Source of the DNA: Mycobacterium colombiense | Lineage (GTDB): Bacteria > Actinomycetota > Actinomycetes > Mycobacteriales > Mycobacteriaceae | DNA: 64,000 nucleotides | Assembly (NCBI RefSeq): GCF_001665835.1 | Contig: NZ_LZSX01000008.1 | Span: 1 to 64,000 of the forward strand | Direction: 5' to 3' | Shown here: positions 1-7,916 of the stretch, one piece after another | Numbering within the stretch: position 1 is the stretch's first letter | Layout: each line of letters begins with the position of its first letter | Notes under the pieces: generated by a model | What the model saw: the letters and a program-made list of their open reading frames with translations, nothing else | The model's database searches: none | What the model was told of the DNA's origin: nothing | Position numbers and translations under genes: made by a program

Positions 1-87
1 CGCTCGGCATGCCCAAGTCCACGGTGAGCCGGAAGCTGACCAAGCTGGAATCCGACCTGGGCATCAAGCTGCTGCGGCAGTCCACCA
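1..87 (+). pseudogene. LysR-type regulator, inverted internal segment (fragment)
   Basis: The plus strand reads as the second and third helices of a LysR winged helix-turn-helix (LGMPKSTVSRKLTKLE then DLGIKLLRQSTT), roughly residues 30-58 of a LysR protein. The frame then runs into unrelated sequence. The matching first ~20 residues of a LysR protein lie immediately downstream but on the opposite strand. The two halves can only be one gene if this segment has been inverted. The rest of the gene lies left of the window. Family assignment rests on the recognisable HTH; the inversion is an inference from strand order. Confidence 0.6.
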
Positions 88-139
88 CCTTGCCGAATAC
101 CAGCAGGGCATCGAGGTCAAAGGGCAGATTCTGTTCCAT
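70..139 (-). pseudogene. LysR-type regulator, N-terminal start (fragment)
   Basis: Read on the minus strand from an ATG at 139, the sequence gives MEQNLPFDLDALLVFGKVV, a typical LysR N-terminus (first helix). It continues as DCRSS and then loses homology, exactly where the oppositely oriented HTH segment begins. It is divergent from the Rieske operon, the usual position of a LysR activator. The shared junction (about 70-90) encodes RQSTT on one strand and VVDCR on the other, so an inverted repeat inside the intact gene may have been the crossover point. Confidence 0.55.
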
Positions 140-157
140 GGGCGGTGTTCCAAGTAT

Positions 158-172
158 GCAACAGGGTGTTGC
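158..172. promoter_or_regulatory. Candidate LysR operator between lysR and the Rieske operon
   Basis: A perfect inverted repeat GCAACA-GGG-TGTTGC lies in the short divergent intergenic region between the LysR start (139) and the Rieske gene start (242). Position and symmetry fit a LysR-type binding site. Only the palindrome is seen; binding is inferred. Confidence 0.35.
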
Positions 173-241
173 GTTCGTACACCTTATTGGGGGTTCTTGC
201 AGCTGCTAGCGTCGGCCGCACCACGTAGGAGGTACGCGGGG

Positions 242-1528
242 ATGAATCAGCCTATCGCCGTCGCCAAGCCCCCAAACGGGCACTGGACCGACGCATATCC
301 CGAACTCGGCCGCGGCCCGGTGTCGCTCGAAGATTGTGTATCCGAAGAGTTCTACGAGAAGGAACGCGAGCACGTCTTCAAGAAGACCTGGCTCTACGTG
401 GGGCGGGTCGAACGGGTTCCGCGCTCGGGCAGCTACTTCACCCGCGAGTTCAGGTTCCTGAACACCTCGATCATCATCGTGCGGGGCAAGGACCAGGTGA
501 TCCGCGCCTTCCACAACATCTGCCCGCACCGCGGCAACAAGATGCTGTGGGAGGACGACCCGTTCCAGGAAGTGTCCGGCCGCGCCCCGTTGCTGTACTG
601 CCGTTTCCACGGGTGGCGCTACAAGCTGGACGGCAAGCTGCACTCGGCCACCCGCAAGGACCTGCTGCTGGACTTCGACGCGGACAGTTGCCAGGTGCCG
701 GCGGTGCAGTGCGAGGTGTGGGAGGGCTTCATCTTCATCAACCTCAACCCGCACAACACCGAGCCGCTACGGTCCTTCCTCGGCGAATTGGCCCATGGCA
801 TCGAGGGCTATCCGTTCGACGGACCGCATCAGGTCTACAAGTTCTCGGCCGAGTTGCAGTGCAACTGGAAGATTTTCGTCGACAGCTTCGCCGAGAGTTA
901 CCACGGCCCGTACCTGCACGCATCGTCGTTCGGCGCTCTCACCGCGGAGGCCAGAGACGCGTTCGACCAGCCGAACCCGTTCACCGACGCGCTGGCCTAC
1001 CAGCTCAGCGGCCCGCATCGGATGTTCTCGTTCTCCGGTGAGCCCTCGCAAAAGACGCCGTACTCCAAGCCGATTGAATGCGTGATGGAAGCCAGCGCGG
1101 CGGGTCCCTGGAACAAGAAGGTCGATCGGGGGCCGATGCCGCCGGGGATCAATCCCACGCGGTCGGAGAAATACGGGTTCGACTCGTTCCAGTTCTTCCC
1201 CAACTTCGTCATCATCTTCGGGGCGTCCGGATTCAGCACCCACACCCACTGGCCGACGGGTCCGCACTCGCACGTGTTCGAGGCCGAGATGTTCTATCAG
1301 CCGCCGAAGACGCACAAGGAGCGGCTCGGCCAGGAACTCACCGTGACGTTCCTCAACGACATCATCCTCGAGGACGCGAGCCCGTCCGAGGGTCTGCAGG
1401 CGATGCTCAACAGCGGTGTCCTGACGCATTTCACGATGAATGACGAGGAAATCCTGCTGCGCCACCTCCACAAGGTGGTCGGTGATTACGTTGCGGCCGG
1501 CGAAGCGGCGAAGGCGGTCCAACGATGA
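242..1528 (+). CDS. Rieske non-heme iron oxygenase, large (alpha) subunit
   Basis: 428-residue ring-hydroxylating or demethylating oxygenase component. The Rieske [2Fe-2S] ligands are visible as C94-x-H96 (CPHRG) and C120-x2-H123 (CRFHGW). The mononuclear iron site includes H221 and H226 in ESYHGPYLH. It would need an electron-transfer reductase, and none lies beside it; the nearest candidate is at 62.6 kb. The ATG at 242 follows a strong AGGAGG-like site (228-233), so I prefer it to an in-frame upstream start. Its stop overlaps the next gene by 4 nt. It is paralogous to the gene at 59249. Substrate unknown; terpenoid, steroid or aromatic substrates are all possible. Confidence 0.92.
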   Translation: MNQPIAVAKPPNGHWTDAYPELGRGPVSLEDCVSEEFYEKEREHVFKKTWLYVGRVERVPRSGSYFTREFRFLNTSIIIVRGKDQVIRAFHNICPHRGNKMLWEDDPFQEVSGRAPLLYCRFHGWRYKLDGKLHSATRKDLLLDFDADSCQVPAVQCEVWEGFIFINLNPHNTEPLRSFLGELAHGIEGYPFDGPHQVYKFSAELQCNWKIFVDSFAESYHGPYLHASSFGALTAEARDAFDQPNPFTDALAYQLSGPHRMFSFSGEPSQKTPYSKPIECVMEASAAGPWNKKVDRGPMPPGINPTRSEKYGFDSFQFFPNFVIIFGASGFSTHTHWPTGPHSHVFEAEMFYQPPKTHKERLGQELTVTFLNDIILEDASPSEGLQAMLNSGVLTHFTMNDEEILLRHLHKVVGDYVAAGEAAKAVQR

Positions 1529-1848
1529 GTACGGTTCTGCCGAAAGAGTTCTCGCGACTGGAGCACCTGGTGCCCGAGTGGGCGATCGAGGATGGCCACC
1601 AGCGCTACGTCAAACGCGTCAACAGCTCCATGGAGGACATCCGGGCCTTCTACGACGAGGTGTTTCCGCGCGCCGAGGAAGCCGTCGCCTACATCGACAA
1701 GTTCGACTACTCCGAGCCGCTGCCCGACGACGTCGCCAATCTGCGCAACCTGCTCTACTCGCTGATCACCGTCTCGTTGGCGGTCGAGCTGTGGAAGCAG
1801 CCGCGGGTAAAGCATTCGGCCAACACCATTCTCACGAGAGTCAGCTGA
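1525..1848 (+). CDS. Small Rieske-associated protein (unknown function)
   Basis: 107-residue protein translationally coupled (ATGA overlap) to the Rieske gene. I do not recognise a named domain. It is clearly homologous to the 111-residue protein at 60514, which is coupled to the second Rieske gene in the same way. Shared blocks include RY-KR--SSM, FYD-V--RAEEA, DKF, LPDDV-NL--LLYS and WKQPRV. It is predicted mainly helical and soluble, with no signal peptide. Conserved linkage suggests a subunit, assembly factor or substrate-handling partner of the oxygenase. It does not look like a classical ring-hydroxylating beta subunit, which is longer (about 160-190 aa). Confidence 0.85.
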   Translation: MSTVLPKEFSRLEHLVPEWAIEDGHQRYVKRVNSSMEDIRAFYDEVFPRAEEAVAYIDKFDYSEPLPDDVANLRNLLYSLITVSLAVELWKQPRVKHSANTILTRVS

Positions 1849-1852
1849 AACC

Positions 1853-2683
1853 ATGGGACTCACTTCTGCGCAGCTGGAGATCGTCGACCTCACCCCGAGA
1901 ATCGGCAGCGAGATCCGAACCGATCTCGACACGCTGCTGAGCGGCCGGGAGGCGTCGACGATCCGTGACGTTCTCGAGCGGCGCGGCGTGGTGTTCTTCC
2001 GCGGGCTGGACATCGGTGACGAGGAGCAGGTCGCCATCGCCAAGACCCTCGGCACGCTGGTCGCCAACGAGGGCCAGGGCGGCATCAACAAGATCTCCCT
2101 CGACGAGAAGGTCAATCAGCGCGCCAAATACCTGCAGGGCTCGATGTTCTGGCATTTCGACGGATCGCTGCAGCCGCTGCCCAACCTGGCCACGCTGCTG
2201 CGCGCGGTGCAGCTCTCCGAGATCGGGGGGCAGACCGAATTCTGCAACACCTACGCGGCCTACGACGACCTGCCCGATGCCGACAAGGACGCGATTGCGG
2301 AGTTGCGCGTGGTGCACAGCGCGGAACGCTCGCAGTATTACGTCACCCCGGAGATGAGTTACGACGAGGTGGCCTTCTGGCAGAAGTCGCCAACGAAGGC
2401 GTGCCCGATCGTGTGGACGCATCAATCCGGCCGTAAATCCTTGCTGTTGGGCGCGACCTCGGATTACGTGATCGGCCTGCCGGTGGAGGAAAGCCGGGCG
2501 CTGCTTGCGCGGCTTCGTGATTGGGCCACCCAGCCGCAGTACGTCTATCAGCATCAGTGGCAGCCGGGCGACCTGCTCATTTGGGACAACACCGGGACCA
2601 TGCACCGGGTGTTGCCCTATGCGGTGGACAGCGGCCGGCTCATGCACCGAACGATTCTCGCGGGTGAAGAGCCGCTGCGGTGA
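1853..2683 (+). CDS. TauD/TfdA-family Fe(II)/2-oxoglutarate dioxygenase
   Basis: 276 residues. The facial triad is visible: H101-x-D103 in FWHFDG and distal H251 in GTMHRV, followed by the 2-oxoglutarate-binding arginine region near the C-terminus (SGRLMHRTIL). The family hydroxylates or cleaves small organic acids, sulfonates or aryloxy acids using 2-oxoglutarate and O2. It starts 4 nt after the small Rieske partner and ends overlapping the LLM gene, so the four genes look like one transcript for stepwise oxidation of one compound. Substrate not determinable. Confidence 0.9.
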   Translation: MGLTSAQLEIVDLTPRIGSEIRTDLDTLLSGREASTIRDVLERRGVVFFRGLDIGDEEQVAIAKTLGTLVANEGQGGINKISLDEKVNQRAKYLQGSMFWHFDGSLQPLPNLATLLRAVQLSEIGGQTEFCNTYAAYDDLPDADKDAIAELRVVHSAERSQYYVTPEMSYDEVAFWQKSPTKACPIVWTHQSGRKSLLLGATSDYVIGLPVEESRALLARLRDWATQPQYVYQHQWQPGDLLIWDNTGTMHRVLPYAVDSGRLMHRTILAGEEPLR

Positions 2684-3558
2684 AGCTCGGCATCGCCACC
2701 CCGGTCGTCACCAATGTCGCTGGAGCGCCCCTGGAATGGGAGAAGGACGCCGGCATCGAGGACATCGGCCGGGTCGCGGAGGTCGCAGATCGGCTCGGCT
2801 ATCACCACATGACCTGCAGCGAGCACATCGGCATGCCCTCGACCGAATCCGGTCGGCGCGGAGCTCGCTACTGGGATCCGCTGGCGACGTTCGGTTACGT
2901 TTCGGGGCGCACCAAGCGGATTCGCTTCGCCACGATGACGTTGGTGCTCGGGTACCACCATCCGCTGGCGATCGTAAAGCGTTACGGCACACTCGACCAC
3001 GTCAGCAATGGACGGGTGATCCTCGGTGTGGGCGTCGGTTCGCTCAAGGAGGAGTTCGACCTTCTCGGTGCGCCTTTCGAGGACCGCGGCGCCCGCGGCG
3101 ACGACGCCCTGAGGGCGCTCCGGGCGGCGCTGCCCAGCAATGAGCCGGCATATCACGGTGAGTTCTACTCGTTCGGCGGGCTGACCGTCGACCCCTGTGC
3201 GGTACAGCCGCACATGCCGATCTGGGTCGGCGGACGCACGCGACGTTCGCTGCGGCGTGCGGTGACCCTCGCGGACGGTTGGTGCCCGTACTACGTGTCG
3301 ATCCACACGGCCGCGGACTGGTTGCAGCGTTTCGAATTACCACCGGATTTCGAGGTGGTGATGCCCGCGGAGCAACCCCTGGATCCTGCCGGGAAACCCG
3401 AAGCAACACAGGACACATTGCGGGAATTGGCCGACGGCGGCACCACGACCCTTTCGGCCCGCTTCGTTCACCACTCGTTGCAGCACTATCTCGAGCAACT
3501 CCACGCCTTGATCGAACTGCACCGTGAAACCTTCGGCGCAAACGCGCAGACGCAGTAG
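2680..3558 (+). CDS. LLM-class F420-dependent oxidoreductase
   Basis: 292-residue luciferase-like TIM-barrel protein with the family features GRVILGVGVGSLKEEF and PIWVGGRTRRSLRRA. It starts at a GTG overlapping the dioxygenase stop (GTGA). Mycobacterial members mostly use F420 (some use FMN) to reduce or oxidise carbonyl and alkyl groups, so this is probably the redox partner step of the Rieske/TauD pathway. It is the last intact gene of the operon before the broken P450. Confidence 0.88.
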   Translation: MKLGIATPVVTNVAGAPLEWEKDAGIEDIGRVAEVADRLGYHHMTCSEHIGMPSTESGRRGARYWDPLATFGYVSGRTKRIRFATMTLVLGYHHPLAIVKRYGTLDHVSNGRVILGVGVGSLKEEFDLLGAPFEDRGARGDDALRALRAALPSNEPAYHGEFYSFGGLTVDPCAVQPHMPIWVGGRTRRSLRRAVTLADGWCPYYVSIHTAADWLQRFELPPDFEVVMPAEQPLDPAGKPEATQDTLRELADGGTTTLSARFVHHSLQHYLEQLHALIELHRETFGANAQTQ

Positions 3559-3569
3559 ACAGGAATCCC

Positions 3570-3935
3570 GTGACCATCGGGACTGCCGACGACCTGTACT
3601 AACGACCCGTGGGACGTCGACCTCAACGCCGATCCGTATCCGATGTTCCGGCACATCCGCGAGAACGCGCCGCCGTACTACAACGCCGACCACGACTTCT
3701 ATGCCCTGAGCCGGTTCGATGACGTCAACCGGGCCCTGGTCGACCATCAGACCTTCAGCTCCGCACGTGGCGTCGTGCTGGAGATCATCAAGGGGGCATC
3801 GAAATCGGGCCGGGAGTATTCATTTTCGAAGATCCACCCGTACACCACATCCACCGCAGCTTGCTCTCTCGCGCGTTCACGCCACGCAAGATCAACGCCC
3901 TCGAGACCGAACGTTTTGCCTCCGAGCAGTCGACT
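3570..3935 (+). pseudogene. Cytochrome P450, frameshifted and truncated N-terminus
   Basis: From a GTG at 3570 the frame reads TIGTADDLY and hits TAA at 3600. One extra base at about 3601 shifts it; after correction the frame continues as DPWDVDLNADPYPMFRHIRE and -ALSRFDDVNRALVDHQTFSSARG, a typical bacterial P450 N-terminus. A second lesion near 3802 (one base lost) shifts again; the following frame reads VFIFEDPPVHHIHRSLLSRAFTPRKINALE, the conserved PPxHxxxR region. Homology stops near 3935, just before the convergent LLM gene. The I-helix and heme-binding parts are absent, so it cannot encode an enzyme. It was probably the last gene of the upstream operon. Confidence 0.85.
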
Positions 3936-3950
3936 GTCGCACGGCCGACT

Positions 3951-5096
3951 TCATAGTTTCTTGAGACCGCGCAGAATCTTGAAAAATGGCGCGCTGGATG
4001 CAAGGCCTTTCCGCAAGGTCGGCTGAAGGTAGCTGAGATTATTGACCACCAAATAGCGCACACCGTGGTCACGCCACTGCGCAGCCTGTTCGACGACCTC
4101 ATCGGGCGTCCCGGCCAGAAGCGCGTCTTTGAGCAGTGATACCGGGACGTTCTTGGTGTAGGACAACACGGTCTGCTCGTCCAACGTTTGTGGGACTAGA
4201 TCTTGCGCGCCGGTGAATTCACGTCCCAGCGGATGCTGTACGCCGTGGTTGGCCCACATCTGGCCCGGGATGATGAGCGCGAAAGCCTTTGCAGCATCTG
4301 AGTTAAGGGCCTGCTCGACGTCGTCGGGGCGTCGTCCGGTGACGACAAAGGCTGAGATGGCCGGGATGATCGAACCAGGGACGCGGCCGGCATCGGATGC
4401 CGCAGTTCGCACTGCTTCCAGACCCGATGCGTAGTCTTTGGGTCCCGAGACGAGGCCGGGGAACCAGGCGTCGGCGTAGCGCCCGGTGGCCCGCAGCATC
4501 CGCGGCCCCTTGGCGGCGATCCAGATCTCGGGCCATTTGCCGCGGTAGGCGGGCAGGTCGAACACCGCGTTACGCAAGGGGAAGTATGGCGACTCACGCG
4601 AGATGGGTTCGCCACGGGAGTTCCACAGCGCACGGATGGTGGCGACCGCCTCTTCAAAGCGCGCCACGGGTTTGGTCCAGTCCACCCCATAAGGCTCATT
4701 GCCCTCCCGCTCTCCCACACCGATGCCCAGAATGGCGCGGCCACGGCTGATCAAGTGCAACGTGGCGGCGGCCTGTGCGGTGACCGCCGGATGACGTCGA
4801 TTGGTATCCGTCACGCCAACACCAAGCCGTAGACGTCCAAAGCGGTTGCGGGAAGCAAGATGTCCGAGCATCGTCCACGGTTCGAGTTGAGCGTCGACTT
4901 TTGGGATCAGTTTGGCGACACCGAGGTGGCCCGGCGTGGCGATCGAGCGTGGGAACAGCGAATTCAGATGGTCGGCCGCCCAGTAGGAGTCGACACCGCT
5001 GGCCGCGGCCATTCGCAAGTTGGTGCGCGCGAGCATGGTCGGGGACCAGCGAGAATTGAGAAGCTGACTGCTGATGCCGACTCGGATGTGATTCAT
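3951..5096 (-). CDS. LLM-class oxidoreductase, phthiodiolone-ketoreductase-like
   Basis: 381 residues, luciferase-like fold ([54 protein letters not shown]). Length and layout match the mycobacterial phthiodiolone/phenolphthiodiolone dimycocerosate ketoreductase family (Rv2951c type), which uses F420H2. No PDIM synthesis genes are in the window, so the substrate may differ. It is convergent with the truncated P450 and divergent from cyp128. Confidence 0.82.
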   Translation of the reverse strand: MNHIRVGISSQLLNSRWSPTMLARTNLRMAAASGVDSYWAADHLNSLFPRSIATPGHLGVAKLIPKVDAQLEPWTMLGHLASRNRFGRLRLGVGVTDTNRRHPAVTAQAAATLHLISRGRAILGIGVGEREGNEPYGVDWTKPVARFEEAVATIRALWNSRGEPISRESPYFPLRNAVFDLPAYRGKWPEIWIAAKGPRMLRATGRYADAWFPGLVSGPKDYASGLEAVRTAASDAGRVPGSIIPAISAFVVTGRRPDDVEQALNSDAAKAFALIIPGQMWANHGVQHPLGREFTGAQDLVPQTLDEQTVLSYTKNVPVSLLKDALLAGTPDEVVEQAAQWRDHGVRYLVVNNLSYLQPTLRKGLASSAPFFKILRGLKKL

Positions 5097-5287
5097 GAAC
5101 GCCGCCTTTCGCAGGAGTCGAAGCAGTGCGACGCCGGCCGATGAGGTTAACAGCCGTCAACGGCATGGGAAACTGCGTCGGCCACGTCGACGAACCCAAC
5201 GGCTCTTCCCGACCTGCGTGATTACCATGGTGCCGTTACTCTTGCATCATTCCGCAACCTGACTGACCTTCCTGTGATCGGGGGCCG

Positions 5288-6751
5288 ATGACGGCGACGC
5301 TATCCGGTGCCGAAGAAGCAGAAGGTTGGGTGCCGCAAGGCGGCGGGTGTCCCTTTGGGCGCGGTGGCTCGTACTCTGTGCCGGCCACGCGAGACTTGCC
5401 GCTGCCGATCGGCGAGGTCGCGGCTCGGCGCGTCCCGACGCTCGCGGCAACTATGAGGCGCGACGCCCAGCTCGCGCGGGCGTGCGCGCCGATGCTGGCA
5501 AAAGTACTGGCGCTCACCGCGGCCAGGAAAGTCCGCACCAGGCTGGCCGGCCGCCACGCCCCAGAGCATGTGCAGATCACCGAATTCGACCCGATGAGCC
5601 CCGCGATCGCCCGGGATCCGTACCCGCACTATCGAGAGCTCTTGGCGGGCGAGCGGGTGCAGTACAACGCCAAGCGCGATGTCTACATCTTGAGCAGATA
5701 TTCCGACGTCCGCGAGGCTGCACGTAACCACGAGATGTTGTCCAGCGCACAGGGAGTCACCTTTTCCCGGGGCGCGGCACCTTTCCTTCCCACGTCTGAT
5801 CCGCCGGCACACACGCGGATGCGCAAGCAGCTGGCGCCGGGTATGGCGCGTGGCGCATTGGAATCCTGGCGTCCGATGGTCGACGAACTAGCCCGAGAGT
5901 TGGTCGGCGGCCTCAAGCCACAGAGAACCGCGGACGTCGTCTCTCTTGTGGCCGCACCGATGCCCATGCGCACCATCACCAATGTTCTCGGCATTGCTGG
6001 ACCGGACGAGGCCGCTTTCATCCGGTTGTCGAACCAGGCGGCTCGTATCACCGACGTCAACTTGTCGGTTTCGGGGCTGGGGTCGCTGGTGCACGGCTTC
6101 ACCGGATTTCGGCGATTGCGTGCACTCTTCACCCACATGCGCGATAACGGGCAGCTGGGGGAGTGCACTGTTCTCGGACGGCTCGCCGGACATGCCGACC
6201 GTGGCCGGCTCAGCGATGATGAGTTGTTCTTGTTCGCCGTTTTACTGGTGGTTGCGGGCCACGAGACCACCGCGAATATGATCGGCACCTTGTTCCTCAC
6301 GCTGGCCGAATATCCAGAACAGCTCAGGCTCCTTGCGCAGCGACCGGAGCTGATCCCGTCCGCGATTGAGGAGCAACTTCGCTTCCTGCCTCCGGTCCAA
6401 AACATGTGCCGTACAACGCGCGTCGACTACCGCGTCGGTCGCGCCGTCATACCGGCGGGCTCCCGTGTGCTGCTGCTGTGGGGTGCAGCGAATCGTGACC
6501 CGCGTCAATACGATGATCCGGATGTCTTTCGCGCCGAACGTAACCCGGCCGGTCATCTCGCGTTCGGCTCCGGCATCCACTCGTGTCCCGGGACTCATTT
6601 GGCGCGGATGGAGGGCCAGGCGGTCCTGCGCGAGATCGTCACCAACCTCGACCGGATAGAGGTGGTCGAGCCGCCGACGTGGACGACAAACGCCAACCTG
6701 CGCGGCCTGGTCCGGTTACGCGTAGCCGTTACGCCCCGGGCAACCGCGTAG
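5288..6751 (+). CDS. cyp128: Cytochrome P450, CYP128 type
   Basis: 487 residues with a ~95-residue N-terminal extension, as in M. tuberculosis Cyp128 (489 aa). Visible motifs: I-helix AGHETT at about 323-328, the ExxR helix (EEQLR), and the heme loop [10 protein letters not shown] with Cys433. It is followed 16 nt later by a sulfotransferase, the same pair as Rv2268c-Rv2267c. Family knowledge: Cyp128 is required with Stf3 for sulfomenaquinone (S881), where it is thought to hydroxylate the dihydromenaquinone side chain before sulfation. Assignment is from recalled family similarity plus gene pairing; no search was run. Confidence 0.85.
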   Translation: MTATLSGAEEAEGWVPQGGGCPFGRGGSYSVPATRDLPLPIGEVAARRVPTLAATMRRDAQLARACAPMLAKVLALTAARKVRTRLAGRHAPEHVQITEFDPMSPAIARDPYPHYRELLAGERVQYNAKRDVYILSRYSDVREAARNHEMLSSAQGVTFSRGAAPFLPTSDPPAHTRMRKQLAPGMARGALESWRPMVDELARELVGGLKPQRTADVVSLVAAPMPMRTITNVLGIAGPDEAAFIRLSNQAARITDVNLSVSGLGSLVHGFTGFRRLRALFTHMRDNGQLGECTVLGRLAGHADRGRLSDDELFLFAVLLVVAGHETTANMIGTLFLTLAEYPEQLRLLAQRPELIPSAIEEQLRFLPPVQNMCRTTRVDYRVGRAVIPAGSRVLLLWGAANRDPRQYDDPDVFRAERNPAGHLAFGSGIHSCPGTHLARMEGQAVLREIVTNLDRIEVVEPPTWTTNANLRGLVRLRVAVTPRATA

Positions 6752-6767
6752 AGCTTGTCCACCTGCG

Positions 6768-7916
6768 ATGAAGAGCCCCCGCGCGACATCTCGACTTTCC
6801 TGGTGGCACGAGTGGGCCGCGCCGGTGTGGATAGGCTGCAATTTCTCGGCGTGGACGCGCCTGCTGATCCGTAACCGTTTCGCCGTGCACTGGAGCCGCT
6901 GGCACTACGCCGTCCTTTACACGCTAGTCAGCGTGGTCAACTCCTGTCTGGGTTTGTTGCAGAAGATCGTATTCGACAGGCGAGTGGCCGAAACGGTGAT
7001 CACCGATCCGCCGATCTTCATCATCGGGCACTGGCGTACCGGCACCACATTGCTGCACGAACTGTTGGTGCTCGACGATCGCTACGTTGGCCCGACGGGT
7101 TTCGAATGCGTTGCGCCGCAGCATTTTCTGCTGACCGAGCGGTTGGCGCCGTTGGCGGGATTCATGGTGTCGAAGCATCGGGCGATGGACAACATGGATT
7201 CGAGCTTGCATCACCCGCAGGAAGACGAGTTCGTATGGATCATGCAGGGACAGCCGTCGCCGTATCTGACGCTGGCGTTCCCGAACCGGCCGCCTGAGCA
7301 TGAGCGGTACCTTGATTTGGAGCACTTGTCGCCGCGAGAACTAGAGGCATGGAAACGGCTCCTGTTCCAGTTTGTTCAGCGGTTGTTCTTCCGCCACCGC
7401 AAGACCGTCGTGCTCAAGAACCCGAACCACAGCTTCCGAATCAAGGTCCTCCTGGACATCTTTCCGGAAGCGAAGTTCATCCACATCATCCGGGATCCAT
7501 ATGTCGTTTATCCGTCCAGCATTCATCTCGTGAAGTCGTTGTCTCGTGTGCACAGCCTGCAGCGACCGACCTTCGAAGGGCTGGACGAGAGAGTTCTCGC
7601 GACCTACGTCGACCTTTATCGCAAAGTGGACGAAGGGCGAGAACTCGTTGGCCCGGCACGCTTTTACGAGCTGCGCTATGAGGATCTGGTCGCTGATCCC
7701 GAAGGGCAGTTGTGTCGCCTGTACGAGCATTTGGGGTTGGGGCGCTTCGAGCAATACCGGCCGCGCCTGCGCCAGTACCTTGCCGACCACGCGGACTACG
7801 AGACGAACAGCTACGACCTGACTTCAGAGCAGTGCAAGATCGTCACCGAGCGTTTGGGCGAAGTCATTGACCGCTATGGCTACCGTTCGGCTTCTGCGTC
7901 GGAGCCGAGCTCATAA
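6768..7916 (+). CDS. stf3: PAPS-dependent sulfotransferase, Stf3 type
   Basis: 382 residues. The 5'-phosphosulfate loop is GHWRTGTT (from about residue 87) and the 3'-phosphate-binding strand-helix is [21 protein letters not shown]. Paired with cyp128 it should transfer sulfate from PAPS to hydroxylated menaquinone, giving the outer-envelope lipid S881 (known in M. tuberculosis). Its 3' end overlaps the convergent mmpL gene by 53 nt. Confidence 0.85.
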   Translation: MKSPRATSRLSWWHEWAAPVWIGCNFSAWTRLLIRNRFAVHWSRWHYAVLYTLVSVVNSCLGLLQKIVFDRRVAETVITDPPIFIIGHWRTGTTLLHELLVLDDRYVGPTGFECVAPQHFLLTERLAPLAGFMVSKHRAMDNMDSSLHHPQEDEFVWIMQGQPSPYLTLAFPNRPPEHERYLDLEHLSPRELEAWKRLLFQFVQRLFFRHRKTVVLKNPNHSFRIKVLLDIFPEAKFIHIIRDPYVVYPSSIHLVKSLSRVHSLQRPTFEGLDERVLATYVDLYRKVDEGRELVGPARFYELRYEDLVADPEGQLCRLYEHLGLGRFEQYRPRLRQYLADHADYETNSYDLTSEQCKIVTERLGEVIDRYGYRSASASEPSS

